DNA of 64,000 nucleotides, from the NCBI RefSeq assembly GCF_002113025.1, contig NZ_NEJH01000003.1, positions 496,001-560,000 on the forward strand, written 5' to 3'. Of this stretch, positions 1-8,781 are shown one piece after another (position 1 is the stretch's first letter; every line of letters starts with the position of its first letter). The notes beneath the pieces were generated by a model, which saw nothing but the letters and a program-made list of their open reading frames with translations, did no database searches and had not been told where the DNA came from. The translations under genes and the position numbers were made by a program. Source of the DNA: Pseudomonas sp. B28(2017). Its GTDB lineage: Bacteria > Pseudomonadota > Gammaproteobacteria > Pseudomonadales > Pseudomonadaceae.

Positions 1-178
1 TCCGGCCTTCGTGCTTGAACAACGGGCAGCGCAGCGCGCTTTCCAGGGAATGGATCGCCCGATGCACGCTGACATTGCTGGTCTGCAACTCGGCAGCGGC
101 GCGCGCCAGGTTGCCGGTGCGCATGAAGGCCAGGAACACCTCGAGTTTTTTCAGGGTCAACTCTTCATCGATCAGCAT
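1..178 (-). CDS. mdcR: LysR-type regulator, N-terminal part (MdcR-like), cut by window edge
   Basis: The first 59 codons of a LysR-family regulator read leftward from an ATG at 178 and run off the window. The visible residues form the winged helix-turn-helix: residues about 5-40 contain the ARAAAELQTSNVSVHRAI segment, where most LysR proteins have VSxxI. The following ALRCPLFKHEGR is typical of MdcR, the activator of malonate decarboxylase genes. The effector domain is outside the window, so the family call is firm and the MdcR assignment is from similarity I recognise. The mdc operon itself is not in view. The divergent neighbour is a hemolysin III gene. Confidence 0.65.
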   Translation of the reverse strand, partial: MLIDEELTLKKLEVFLAFMRTGNLARAAAELQTSNVSVHRAIHSLESALRCPLFKHEGR

Positions 179-309
179 GGGCCGGACTCTTTTTGGAATG
201 ACTCGATTGTGCCCAATTACGCCGGGCCCGTCGTACAGAAACATTGCGCTTTTACGCTGAAGGCCTGAGCCTTGCGCGTTGCGGTAATGAAATTCGAGGT
301 GAGCGACAC

Positions 310-927
310 ATGTATCACGGGGAACGATTGAATGCCTGGACGCATCTGGTCGGGGCGGTGGCGGCGTTTGTCGGAGGGGTGTGGCTGATTGTGCTTGCCA
401 GTCTCGACGGCAGCCCGTGGAAGATTGTCAGCATGGCGATCTACGCCTTTACCCTGCTGGTGCTTTACAGCGCGTCGACCGTCTACCACAGCGTGCGCGG
501 GCGCAAGAAAGCGATCATGAAGAAGGTCGATCACTTTTCGATCTATCTGTTGATCGCCGGAAGCTACACACCGTTTTGCCTGGTGACTCTGCGCGGACCG
601 TGGGGCTGGACGTTGTTCGGGATTGTCTGGGGACTGGCGCTGATCGGCATCCTGCAGGAGATCAAGCCGCGTTCGGAAGCGCGGATTCTGTCGATCGTGA
701 TTTACGCGGTGATGGGCTGGATTGTGTTGGTGGCGGTCAAACCGTTACTCGCGGCGCTGGGCGGCGCCGGATTTGCGTGGCTGGCATCAGGCGGAGTGCT
801 GTACACGGTGGGGATTATCTTTTTTGCCCTGGACGACCGGCTGCGGCACGCCCACGGGATCTGGCATCTGTTTGTCATCGCCGGGAGCCTGCTGCACTTT
901 GTGGCGATCTGGTTTTATGTGCTTTAA
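310..927 (+). CDS. Hemolysin III / TrhA family membrane protein (PAQR superfamily)
   Basis: A 205-residue polytopic membrane protein with about seven hydrophobic segments. The family signatures are visible: an N-terminal ERLNAWTHLVG, STVYHS near residue 60, DHFSIYLLIAGSYTP in the middle, and the HAHGIWHLFVIAGSLLHF histidine block near the C terminus. These conserved His/Asp/Ser residues form the zinc site of PAQR proteins. The ATG at 310 is chosen because GAGGTGAG precedes it at good spacing; a start at 244 would add a non-conserved extension. Family members are inner-membrane proteins linked to membrane fluidity homeostasis. The haemolysin name is historical and does not imply a toxin. Confidence 0.88.
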   Translation: MYHGERLNAWTHLVGAVAAFVGGVWLIVLASLDGSPWKIVSMAIYAFTLLVLYSASTVYHSVRGRKKAIMKKVDHFSIYLLIAGSYTPFCLVTLRGPWGWTLFGIVWGLALIGILQEIKPRSEARILSIVIYAVMGWIVLVAVKPLLAALGGAGFAWLASGGVLYTVGIIFFALDDRLRHAHGIWHLFVIAGSLLHFVAIWFYVL

Positions 928-929
928 GG

Positions 930-1841
930 CTATACCGGGACCAAGCGATCCAGCTGCTCCCGGGCTCGACGGCTGAATACCTGCAACAGGTCGTTCAAGG
1001 TGTGGGGCGGTGGTTCGGCGGCGCGGGTCACTGCGTACAGGGTGATGGGTAGCGGCGGTGCCAGAGGGCGAATCGTTGTGGTGGCGGGAGAGGCGCCAAG
1101 GGCGGTGAATGGATCGATCACCGCCAGGCCCGCGCCAGATTCCACCATCGCCCGTGCCAGGGAGTAGGTTTGCACGGCGATGTGTACCCGGGGTGGGGGG
1201 GCGACCGCTTCCAGGTAACTGTCGAGCCGCGCGGCCAGCGGATCGGCGCTGGATAAACCGATCAGCGGCGCATCCGCCAGCGCCATCAGCGGTAACGGTT
1301 TGCCCGCATCTTCCTGAGGCCAGTAGCCACTCGGCGCCAGCGCCACCAGCACGCCGGACGCCAGCGTCTGGGCCTTGAGCCCCGGGTGATCCGGGCGTTG
1401 CAGGGTCAGGGCGACATCCACTTCGCGTATCAACAGGTTCTGCACCAGTTCGCGACTGTGGGCGCTGGAGAGTTCGCAAACGATGTCCGGGTAACGCCCT
1501 GTCCATTCGTGAATGGCCGGCGGCAGCAATGACAGGGCCAGCGCAGGGGTGGCACCAATGCGCAGGCTGTGGCCAGGCTCGCGGCGCAGGCTCTGCGCCA
1601 GGCGACGCACGCCTTGCAGGCTTTCGCTGACCTTGTCCACTTCGCGCTCCAGCTCCAGCGCTTCCGGAGTTGCCTGCAACTTACCGCGCACCCGCAGGAA
1701 CAACGGGAAGCCCAATTGCTGCTCGGCGTGCTGCAACACCTTGCTCACCGCAGGCTGCGAGACGTGCAGCAATTGTGCGGCAGCGCTGATTGAGCCGGTC
1801 TGGCGGATGGCCTGGAAAATCTCGATATGGCGAAGGCGCAT
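930..1841 (-). CDS. LysR-family transcriptional regulator of the adjacent D-amino-acid-type operon
   Basis: A 303-residue LysR protein. The winged HTH occupies residues about 1-60 (GSISAAAQLLHVSQPAVSKV at 16-35) and is followed by a substrate-binding domain. The ATG at 1841 (MRLRHIEIF) matches the usual LysR N terminus; the in-frame extension to 1886 is not conserved-looking and would run into the operator region. It is divergent from the DadA-like/RidA/binding-protein operon with 109 bp between start codons. An imperfect palindrome in that gap is a likely binding site. By the usual LysR arrangement it probably activates that operon in response to its substrate; the ligand is unknown. It ends 2 nt from the convergent hemolysin III gene. 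Confidence 0.85.
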   Translation of the reverse strand: MRLRHIEIFQAIRQTGSISAAAQLLHVSQPAVSKVLQHAEQQLGFPLFLRVRGKLQATPEALELEREVDKVSESLQGVRRLAQSLRREPGHSLRIGATPALALSLLPPAIHEWTGRYPDIVCELSSAHSRELVQNLLIREVDVALTLQRPDHPGLKAQTLASGVLVALAPSGYWPQEDAGKPLPLMALADAPLIGLSSADPLAARLDSYLEAVAPPPRVHIAVQTYSLARAMVESGAGLAVIDPFTALGASPATTTIRPLAPPLPITLYAVTRAAEPPPHTLNDLLQVFSRRAREQLDRLVPV

Positions 1842-1874
1842 GGCAAGTCCATAACCTTTGTTTATGGGTTTGCC
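1842..1874. promoter_or_regulatory. Candidate LysR operator (imperfect palindrome with T-N11-A core)
   Basis: The arms GGCAA-gt-CCATAA and TTATGG-gt-TTGCC match at 11 of 13 positions around a CCTTTGT centre. The core TAACCTTTGTTTA fits the T-N11-A LysR box. It abuts the ATG of the LysR gene and lies about 80 bp upstream of the divergent oxidase gene, where LysR recognition sites normally sit. Direct binding is inferred. Confidence 0.55.
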
Positions 1875-1950
1875 ATCTTTATGCATTGTTCAACGACTGT
1901 CACCTGGCTCTAACCTCGGTCTCGTCTTCACAACGGTTTTAAGGACGGAC

Positions 1951-3192
1951 ATGGCTCAGCGTGTGTGCATCATCGGTGGCGGCGTGATTGGTCTGGCAAC
2001 GGCCTATGCGCTGGTACGCGACGGCTTCGAGGTGACGGTGGTCGAGGCACGGGACTCGCTGGGCAGCGAAACCAGCTTCGCCAACGGCGGCCAGTTGTCC
2101 TATCGCTATGTCGCACCCCTGGCCGACGCCGGTGTGCCTTTGCAAGCCATCGGCTGGATGTTGCGCGGCGATTCACCGCTGAAGCTGCGCCCGCGCTTCG
2201 ACCTGACCCAGTGGCGCTGGATGGCGTCGTTCCTCGGCGCCTGCCGCCGCTCTGTCAACCGCGAGAACGCCGCGCACTTGCTGCGCCTGGCGCTGTTCAG
2301 CCAGGACACATTGAAGTCCTGGCGCGAGGACGATGGGTTGGCGGGATTCCAGTGGCGGCGCAATGGCAAACTGGTGACTTTCCGCCAGAACAGTAGCTTC
2401 GAACATGCGCGCCAAGGCCTGGCCGACCCGCAGCAACAGCAGGTGTTGTCGCCGGCCGAATGCGCGCAACTGGAACCGGCGTTGATCGATGCGCCCTTTG
2501 TCGGGGCGATCTACACCCCGGACGAAGAGGTCGGCGATTGTCACGGTTTCTGCCAGCAACTGGCCGCTCGACTGAAGGCGTCTGGCCGTTGCGAATTTCT
2601 CCTCGGGCAAGCGGTGACTGGCATTCGCCACAGCAACGGCAGTGTCAACGCCATCGAACTGGGCGAGCAATTGCTGCGGGTCGATCAACTGGTGATCGCC
2701 GCCGGCCACCGCAGTCCGCTGTTGGCGCTGCCCGGACTGCAACTGCCGCTTTATCCGCTCAAGGGCTACAGCCTGACCGTGCCAATCGGTGCTGGTCACC
2801 GGGCGCCGGACGTGAGCATCACCGACTACGACCGCAAGATCGTCTATGCCCGCATCGGCAAGCAATTGCGAGTGGCGGCAATGGTCGACATCGTCGGCTT
2901 CGACCCTGCGCCGGACCCCAGGCGCCTGGCGCTGATCAAGCGTCAGGCCCATGACACCTTTCCATATGCCGGCGCCTATGACGAAGCCGTCGAGTGGGCC
3001 GGCATGCGCCCGGCCACCCCCAGCGGCGTGCCGTTGCTGGGCGCGACGGCATATCGCAACCTGTGGCTCAACCTCGGCCACGGCGCGCTGGGTTTCACCC
3101 TGGCATGCGGTAGCGGGCGCTTGCTCAGCGAACTGATCGGCGAGCGCCGGCCTTCCATCGACCTGCAGGGTTTCAACCACCGGGCCGCCTGA
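1951..3192 (+). CDS. DadA-like FAD-dependent D-amino-acid dehydrogenase
   Basis: A 413-residue oxidoreductase of the DAO/DadA family. The N-terminal Rossmann motif is CIIGGGVIGLATAYAL (residues 6-21), followed by VEA and then SLGSETSFANGG, which is typical of DadA. The C-terminal region has WAGMRPATPSGVPLLG and LWLNLGHGALGFTLACGSG, the FAD-binding end of this family. It should oxidatively deaminate a D-amino acid (or a related secondary amine) to a 2-oxo acid and pass electrons to the respiratory chain from the inner face of the membrane. It is followed after 27 nt by ridA, which removes the imine product. The substrate cannot be read from sequence, and it is probably not the housekeeping dadA, which is linked to dadX. 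Confidence 0.82.
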   Translation: MAQRVCIIGGGVIGLATAYALVRDGFEVTVVEARDSLGSETSFANGGQLSYRYVAPLADAGVPLQAIGWMLRGDSPLKLRPRFDLTQWRWMASFLGACRRSVNRENAAHLLRLALFSQDTLKSWREDDGLAGFQWRRNGKLVTFRQNSSFEHARQGLADPQQQQVLSPAECAQLEPALIDAPFVGAIYTPDEEVGDCHGFCQQLAARLKASGRCEFLLGQAVTGIRHSNGSVNAIELGEQLLRVDQLVIAAGHRSPLLALPGLQLPLYPLKGYSLTVPIGAGHRAPDVSITDYDRKIVYARIGKQLRVAAMVDIVGFDPAPDPRRLALIKRQAHDTFPYAGAYDEAVEWAGMRPATPSGVPLLGATAYRNLWLNLGHGALGFTLACGSGRLLSELIGERRPSIDLQGFNHRAA

Positions 3193-3219
3193 ATACTGAT
3201 TTCTGAGGAGGACACTGCA

Positions 3220-3570
3220 ATGACCATTACCCGACTGCACAGCAACCCGCGCCTGTCTGGCGCCGTGACCTTTGGCGGCCTGGTGTTTCTCTCCGGGCAG
3301 GTGCCGGGCGATGCGCTGGATGCGAGCGGCCAGACCCGCGAAGTGCTGGCGAAAATCGATACCTTGCTGGCCGAGGCGGGCAGCGACAAGGATCATCTGC
3401 TGAGCGCGACCATTTACCTGAAGAACATCACCGGGGATTTCGCTGCGATGAACGAGGTCTGGTCGGCCTGGCTATCGCCGGGACAGGCACCGAGCCGCAC
3501 TACTGTGCAGGCCGAACTGGCCCGCCCGCAGGTGCTGGTGGAAATCACCGTCATCGCTGCACGCGCCTGA
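3220..3570 (+). CDS. RidA family enamine/imine deaminase
   Basis: A 116-residue RidA (YjgF/UK114) protein. Visible landmarks are FGGLVFLSGQVPGD near residues 18-31, ATIYLKNITGDFAAMNEVW in the middle, and PSRTTVQAELARPQVLVEI with the conserved arginine that binds the substrate carboxylate. The protein hydrolyses reactive enamines or imines released by amino-acid oxidases and PLP enzymes. Here it sits 27 nt after a DadA-type oxidase, with a clear TGAGGAGG ribosome-binding site. Its role is therefore most likely to hydrolyse the imino acid made by that enzyme. Confidence 0.9.
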   Translation: MTITRLHSNPRLSGAVTFGGLVFLSGQVPGDALDASGQTREVLAKIDTLLAEAGSDKDHLLSATIYLKNITGDFAAMNEVWSAWLSPGQAPSRTTVQAELARPQVLVEITVIAARA

Positions 3571-3599
3571 TAAACCAACATCCACAACGGAGAATAACA

Positions 3600-4502
3600 A
3601 TGCAGAAAATCACGTTGCTCGCTTGTACGCTTGGCCTGTTGTTCGGCAGTCAGGTTCAGGCCAATGAGGCGCCGCTGACCGGTACCTTGAGCAAGATCGC
3701 CAGCGCCAACAGCATCACCCTGGGCTATCGCGATGCTTCGGTGCCGTTCTCCTACGTGGGTGATCGCAGCGGCAAGCCGATGGGGTACTCGGTGGATCTG
3801 GCGGGCAAGATCGTCGAGCGCATCCGGCAGCAACTGGCGCTGCCGGACTTGAGTGTGAAGTACAACCTGGTGACCTCGCAGACCCGCATTCCACTGGTGC
3901 AGAACGGCACCGTGGACCTGGAGTGCGGCTCCACCGGCGTGACCGCCGAGCGGCAGAAGCAGGTGGCGTTCTCCTACGGTTTCATCTACGTCAAAGGCCA
4001 GTTGCTGACGGCCAGGGACAGTGGGATCAAGAGTTTCGCCGACCTGCGCGGCAAGAACGTGGTGACTACCGCCGGCACCACCAACGAGCGCTTCCTGAAA
4101 AGCTACAACGTCGATCACAGGATCGACATGTTCGTGATCAGTGCCAAGGACCACGGCGAAGCCTTCCAGATGCTGCAATCGGGCCGGGCGGCAGCGTTCT
4201 ACATGGACGACGCGCTGCTCTACGGCGAGCGCGCCAAGGCCCATGACCCGCACAAGTGGGTGGTGGTCGGGGAGGAGCAATCGCGGGAGATCTACAGCTG
4301 CATGGTGCGAAAGGATGACCCGCAGTTCCTGGCGCTGGTCAACGGAGCGCTGGCGGATCTGTACAGCTCGGGTGAGATCAATGGCATCTACAAACGCTGG
4401 TTCGAGCAGCCGATCCCGCCGAAGGGTTTGAACCTTGAGTTCCCGATGACCAGCGAACTCAAGGCGATCATTGCCAAACCGGTGAGTGATCCGGTGCAGT
4501 AG
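3600..4502 (+). CDS. Periplasmic amino-acid binding protein (GltI-like), orphan SBP
   Basis: A 300-residue family-3 solute-binding protein with a signal peptide (residues 1-21, cut after VQA). DASVPFSYVGDRSGKPMGYSVDL, the DLECGSTGVTAERQ segment and the C-terminal IYKRWFEQPIPPKGLNL region resemble the glutamate/aspartate-binding protein GltI. It should capture a polar, perhaps D-configured, amino acid for import. No permease or ATPase gene follows: the next gene is on the other strand 1 nt beyond its stop. It must therefore share a transporter encoded elsewhere. It is third in the operon with the DadA-like oxidase and RidA, 29 nt after ridA. Confidence 0.83.
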   Translation: MQKITLLACTLGLLFGSQVQANEAPLTGTLSKIASANSITLGYRDASVPFSYVGDRSGKPMGYSVDLAGKIVERIRQQLALPDLSVKYNLVTSQTRIPLVQNGTVDLECGSTGVTAERQKQVAFSYGFIYVKGQLLTARDSGIKSFADLRGKNVVTTAGTTNERFLKSYNVDHRIDMFVISAKDHGEAFQMLQSGRAAAFYMDDALLYGERAKAHDPHKWVVVGEEQSREIYSCMVRKDDPQFLALVNGALADLYSSGEINGIYKRWFEQPIPPKGLNLEFPMTSELKAIIAKPVSDPVQ

Positions 4503-4503
4503 C

Positions 4504-5223
4504 CTAGAAATCACCCCAGAGTTGCTGGGCCACCGCCAGTGCAACAACCGGTGCGGTTTCGGTGCGCAGCACCCGTGGACCAAGGCGGGCGGCGTGGAAG
4601 CCGCTGGCCTTGGCCTGATCGACTTCGGCATCGGACAAACCACCCTCCGGACCGATCAGGAATGCCAGGCTTGAAGGTTTGGCATGGCTCACCAGCGGCT
4701 CGGCCACCGGGTGCAGCACCAGTTTCAAATCGGCTTGTGCCTGCTTGAGCCAGTCCGCCAACAGCACCGGTGGATGAATCACCGGTACCCGTGAGCGCCC
4801 GCATTGTTCGCAAGCGCTGATCGCCACCTGGCGCCAGTGCAGCAGGCGCTTGTCGGCGCGCTCGTCCTTGAGCCGGACTTCGCAGCGTTCGGTGAAGATC
4901 GGGGTGATTTCAGTGACGCCCAGTTCCGTGGCTTTCTGAATCGCCCAGTCCATGCGCTCGCCTCGGGACAAGCCTTGGCCGAGATGGATTTGCAGCGGCG
5001 ACTCGATCTGCCCGGCGAAGCTCTCATCGATCTGCACCACTACGCGCTTCTTGCCGACTTCGACCAGGGTGGCGCGAAACTCGTGGCCGGAACCATCGAA
5101 CAGTTGCAGCGCATCGCCTTCGGCCATGCGCAAGACACGGCCGATGTAGTGGGCCTGGGCTTCGGGCAACTCGTGCTCGCCGGTGCTCAGGGGGGCGTCG
5201 ATGAAGAAGCGGGACAGTCTCAT
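4504..5223 (-). CDS. rsmE: 16S rRNA (uracil1498-N3)-methyltransferase RsmE
   Basis: A 239-residue SPOUT-class methyltransferase. The N-terminal PUA-like part begins MRLSRFFID and contains HYIGRVLRM. The C-terminal knotted SAM-binding region shows FLIGPEGGLSDAEV and LGPRVLRTETAPVVAL, diagnostic of RsmE. It methylates N3 of U1498 in 16S rRNA of the assembled 30S subunit. Length and start agree with the family. It is convergent with the binding-protein gene, with stop codons 1 nt apart and no terminator between them. Upstream is a REP pair and then bioA on the same strand. Confidence 0.95.
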   Translation of the reverse strand: MRLSRFFIDAPLSTGEHELPEAQAHYIGRVLRMAEGDALQLFDGSGHEFRATLVEVGKKRVVVQIDESFAGQIESPLQIHLGQGLSRGERMDWAIQKATELGVTEITPIFTERCEVRLKDERADKRLLHWRQVAISACEQCGRSRVPVIHPPVLLADWLKQAQADLKLVLHPVAEPLVSHAKPSSLAFLIGPEGGLSDAEVDQAKASGFHAARLGPRVLRTETAPVVALAVAQQLWGDF

Positions 5224-5263
5224 TTTGGTTCTCTGTAGTTCATATGTAGTTCATGCCGACGCT

Positions 5264-5326
5264 TTCGCGAGCAGGCTCGCTCCCACAGTTGAGCGCAATC
5301 CCTGTGGGTGCGAGCCTGCTCGCGAA
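5264..5326. repeat. REP-like palindrome pair between bioA and rsmE
   Basis: Two inverted copies of the core (ttCGCGAGCAGGCTCGCTCCCAC and its reverse complement) are separated by about 14 nt. The arrangement is REPIN-like, and the right copy has one base change (GGGTGCGAGC). Confidence 0.85.
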
Positions 5327-5366
5327 GACGTCAACGCTGACGCCACGGAAGCTCAAGTGAAATCAA

Positions 5367-6773
5367 TCAACCCGGATCACGGAACCCCGGATGGAAGTCC
5401 TTCGGCACCGCCACGCTGACGCTGTCACGGGTAGCAATGTCGATCCCTTCGCTGGCCACTTCGGCCAGGAAGTCGATCTGCTCCGGGGTGATCACATACG
5501 GCGGCAGGAAATACACCACGCTACCCAATGGACGCAGTAAGGCACCACGCTCCAGAGCGTGCTGGAACACCTTCAGGCCGCGACGTTCCTGCCACGGATA
5601 CGCTTGCTTGCCGGCCTTGTCCTTGACCATCTCGATGGCCAGCACCATGCCGGTCTGGCGCACTTCGGACACGTTCGGGTGGTCGACCAGATGCGCCGTC
5701 GACGCAGCCATGCGCTGCGCCAGGGCCTTGTTGTTCTCGATGACGTTGTCTTCTTCGAAAATGTCCAGGGTCGCCAGGGCCGCCGCGCACGCCAGCGGGT
5801 TGCCGGTGTAGCTGTGGGAGTGCAGGAAGGCGCGCAGGGTCGGGTAGTCGTCGTAGAAGGCGCTGTAGACCTCGTCGGTGGTCATGCATGCCGCCAGCGG
5901 TAGATAGCCGCCGGTCAGGGCTTTGGACAGGCACAGGAAATCAGGGCGGATGCCGGCCTGTTCGCAGGCGAACATCGTCCCGGTGCGGCCGAAGCCGACA
6001 GCGATTTCGTCGTGGATCAGGTGCACGCCGTAGCGGTCGCAGGCTTCCCGCAGCAGCTTGAGGTACACCGGGTGGTACATGCGCATGCCACCGGCGCCCT
6101 GGATCAGCGGCTCGACGATCACCGCCGCGACCGTGTCGTGGTTTTCGGCCAGGGTCTGTTCCATGGCCGCGAACATATTGCGCGAATGCGCTTCCCAGCT
6201 CATGCCCTCGGGGCGCAGGTAGCAGTCCGGGCTCGGCACCTTGATGGTGTCCATCAACAGCGCTTTGTAGGTCTCGGTGAACAGCGGCACGTCGCCCACC
6301 GACATCGCCGCCATGGTTTCGCCGTGGTAGCTGTTGGTCAGGGTGACGAAGCGTTTCTTGTTCGGCTGACCGCGATTGAGCCAGTAGTGAAAGCTCATTT
6401 TCAGCGCGACTTCGATGCAGGACGAACCGTTATCGGCGTAGAAGCACCGGCTCAGGCCTTCCGGTGTCATCTTCACCAGGCGCTCGGACAGTTCGATCAC
6501 CGGTTGATGGCTGAACCCGGCAAGGATCACATGTTCGAGCTGATCGACCTGGTCCTTGATGCGCTGGTTGATCCGCGGGTTGGCGTGCCCGAACACATTG
6601 ACCCACCAGGAGCTGACCGCATCGAGGTAGCGTTTGCCTTCGAAGTCTTCCAGCCACACGCCTTCCCCGCGCTTGATCGGGATCAGCGGCAGTTGTTCGT
6701 GATCTTTCATCTGGGTGCAGGGATGCCACAGCACGGCGAGATCGCGTTGCATCCACTGATTATTCAGGCCCAT
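5367..6773 (-). CDS. bioA: Adenosylmethionine-8-amino-7-oxononanoate aminotransferase BioA
   Basis: A 468-residue class-III PLP aminotransferase. It makes 7,8-diaminopelargonate for biotin synthesis, using SAM as amino donor. Visible are LWHPCTQMKDHE near the N terminus (BioA-specific), SYHGETMAAMSVGD, the DEIAVGFGRTG aspartate that contacts PLP, and the Schiff-base lysine in LCLSKALTGGYLP (about residue 284). The ATG at 6773 is preferred over a GTG two codons upstream because CCAGGAG lies at the correct distance from it. No other bio genes are nearby. In Pseudomonas bioA is commonly separate from bioBFHCD. Confidence 0.94.
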   Translation of the reverse strand: MGLNNQWMQRDLAVLWHPCTQMKDHEQLPLIPIKRGEGVWLEDFEGKRYLDAVSSWWVNVFGHANPRINQRIKDQVDQLEHVILAGFSHQPVIELSERLVKMTPEGLSRCFYADNGSSCIEVALKMSFHYWLNRGQPNKKRFVTLTNSYHGETMAAMSVGDVPLFTETYKALLMDTIKVPSPDCYLRPEGMSWEAHSRNMFAAMEQTLAENHDTVAAVIVEPLIQGAGGMRMYHPVYLKLLREACDRYGVHLIHDEIAVGFGRTGTMFACEQAGIRPDFLCLSKALTGGYLPLAACMTTDEVYSAFYDDYPTLRAFLHSHSYTGNPLACAAALATLDIFEEDNVIENNKALAQRMAASTAHLVDHPNVSEVRQTGMVLAIEMVKDKAGKQAYPWQERRGLKVFQHALERGALLRPLGSVVYFLPPYVITPEQIDFLAEVASEGIDIATRDSVSVAVPKDFHPGFRDPG

Positions 6774-6996
6774 TTTCACTCTCCTGGAGGCGGTCCGTTA
6801 CCTGCGCGGACAAACAATCGCGCAAGCCTATGCAATGCGTGCCACGGGGACAACCCATTGTGTCGAATGAGCTACTTTATCCAGGCCGATAGACGTTGCT
6901 GGCGGGTGTTTGAAGGCTGACGTATCCTTCGCGGTTCTTGAGCCGCCTGGCTCGCAAAAACTGCTGTTTTTCTCGTGTAATTCCGGAGTTCGCTGA

Positions 6997-8739
6997 ATGT
7001 CTGTCGGTTGGCTGCGCGCCTGTGCGCTGGTGATGTTGGGGCTGTTCAGCGTGTCTGCGCTGGCCAAGGATAAAACCGCAATCGTGATCGGCGGCGGCCT
7101 GTCGGGCCTGACTGCCGCATACGAGCTGCAGAACAAGGGCTGGCAGGTCACTCTGCTGGAAGCCAAGTCGAGCCTGGGCGGCCGTTCCGGCATGGCCACC
7201 AGCGAGTGGATCGGCAACGACAAGACGCAACCGGTGCTGAACAAGTACGTATCGAGCTTCAAGCTGAGCACCACGCCGGCTCCTGAGTTCGTGCGGACCC
7301 CAGGCTACCTGATCGATGGCGAGTATTTCTCCGCCGCCGATCTGGCGACCAAACAGCCGGCCACTGCCGAGGTGCTCAAGCGCTTCGACAAGACCGTTGA
7401 CGATCTGGCTCGCTCGATCGACGACCCGCAGAACCCGGCTGCCAACAACACGCTGCAAGCGCTGGATCAGATCAACGTGTCGAGCTGGCTCGACAAGCAG
7501 AACCTGCCGGCCACCGCTCGCCAGTTGATCAACCAGCAGATCCGTACCCGCTACGACGAACCTTCGCGCCTGTCGCTGCTGTACTTCGTGCAGCAGAGCC
7601 GCGTTTACCGTGGCGTCTCCGATCGTGACCTGCGTGCTTCGCGCCTGGTCGGTGGGAGCCCGGTGCTGGCCCAGGCCCTGGTCAAGCAGCTGAAAACCAT
7701 CAAGACCAGCTCCCCGGTCTCGGCGATCATTCAGGACAAGGATGGTGTGACCGTCAAAGTCGACAATGTCAGTTACAAGGCTGACTACGCCGTGCTGGCC
7801 GTGCCGCTGCGCGCCCTGAACAAGATCCAGATGACCCCGGCGCTGGACGCCCAGCACCTGGCGGCGATCAAGGGCACCAACTACGGCTGGCGCGACCAGA
7901 TCATGCTGAAGTTCAAGACGCCGGTGTGGGAGTCCAAGGCGCGTATGTCTGGCGAAATCTACAGCAACGCCGGCCTGGGCATGTTGTGGGTCGAACCTGC
8001 CCTGAAAGGTGGTGCCAATGTGGTGATCAACCTGTCCGGCGACAACGCGCGGGTGATGCAGGCTTTCGGCGACAAGCAGATGGTCGATCAGGTGTTGATC
8101 CGCCTGCATGCGTTCTATCCACAGGCTCGCGGTTCGTTCACCGGTTATGAAATCCGTCGTTACAGCACCGACCCGTCGACTGGCGGTGCCTACCTGGCCT
8201 TCGGTCCTGGCCAGATCAGCAAGTTCTGGCGCCTGTGGGAACGTCCGGTCCAGCGTGTAGCCTTTGCCGGCGAACACACCGACACCCTGTACCCTGGCAC
8301 TCTGGAAGGCGCGCTGCGCACCGGTCAACGCGCAGCCAGCCAGGTTGAAGACCTGGCGGCGGGCAAGTCGTTCGAACCGGCAAAAGCGGTCCCGGCCGCT
8401 GCTACGGCGGGCGCTGGTGCGGTGGCGGCGAAGAAAGGCAATTTCTTCAGCAACCTGTTTGGCGGCTCGGATGACGAGAAGAAGCCAGAGCCGGTCAAGG
8501 CACCTGAGCCCGTTGCACCGCCAGCCCCAGCCCCGGCCGCTGCGCCGGCCCCGGTAGAAGCGCCGAAGCCTGCGACCCCGGTAAAAACCGAGCCAGCCAA
8601 AAAGACTCCGGCCAAAGCGCCAGTCAAGACCGAGGCTAAAAAAGCCCCGGCCAAGGCACCGGTCAAGAAGGCTGAGCCGGCGAAGAAGCCGGCTGCCAAA
8701 CCTGCTGCAACCCCGGCAACGGACACCAAGGCGCAGTAA
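6997..8739 (+). CDS. Exported flavin-containing amine oxidase with Lys/Ala/Pro-rich C-terminal tail
   Basis: A 580-residue protein. Residues 1-24 are a signal peptide ending SALAKD. A flavin amine oxidase domain follows: VIGGGLSGLTAAYEL at about 30-44, LEAKSSLGGRSG, and a C-terminal FAGEHTDTLYPGTLEGAL near 425-442. The enzyme should oxidise an amine with FAD in the periplasm; its substrate is unknown. From about residue 465 the protein becomes a low-complexity tail with FFSNLFGG followed by repeated PVKAPEP, APAP, KAPVK and PAKKP units to the end. Such tails are not part of the family fold and resemble basic histone-H1-like regions. It is divergent from bioA and followed by an intrinsic terminator. 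Confidence 0.85.
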   Translation: MSVGWLRACALVMLGLFSVSALAKDKTAIVIGGGLSGLTAAYELQNKGWQVTLLEAKSSLGGRSGMATSEWIGNDKTQPVLNKYVSSFKLSTTPAPEFVRTPGYLIDGEYFSAADLATKQPATAEVLKRFDKTVDDLARSIDDPQNPAANNTLQALDQINVSSWLDKQNLPATARQLINQQIRTRYDEPSRLSLLYFVQQSRVYRGVSDRDLRASRLVGGSPVLAQALVKQLKTIKTSSPVSAIIQDKDGVTVKVDNVSYKADYAVLAVPLRALNKIQMTPALDAQHLAAIKGTNYGWRDQIMLKFKTPVWESKARMSGEIYSNAGLGMLWVEPALKGGANVVINLSGDNARVMQAFGDKQMVDQVLIRLHAFYPQARGSFTGYEIRRYSTDPSTGGAYLAFGPGQISKFWRLWERPVQRVAFAGEHTDTLYPGTLEGALRTGQRAASQVEDLAAGKSFEPAKAVPAAATAGAGAVAAKKGNFFSNLFGGSDDEKKPEPVKAPEPVAPPAPAPAAAPAPVEAPKPATPVKTEPAKKTPAKAPVKTEAKKAPAKAPVKKAEPAKKPAAKPAATPATDTKAQ

Positions 8740-8748
8740 GCCCCAGTC

Positions 8749-8781
8749 AAAAAAAACGCGGCAGAAATGCCGCGTTTTTTT
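8749..8781 (+). terminator. Intrinsic terminator after the amine oxidase gene
   Basis: The stem CGCGGCA / TGCCGCG with a GAAA loop is followed by seven T and preceded by an A run, so it could also work in reverse. It lies 10 nt after the stop codon. Confidence 0.9.
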
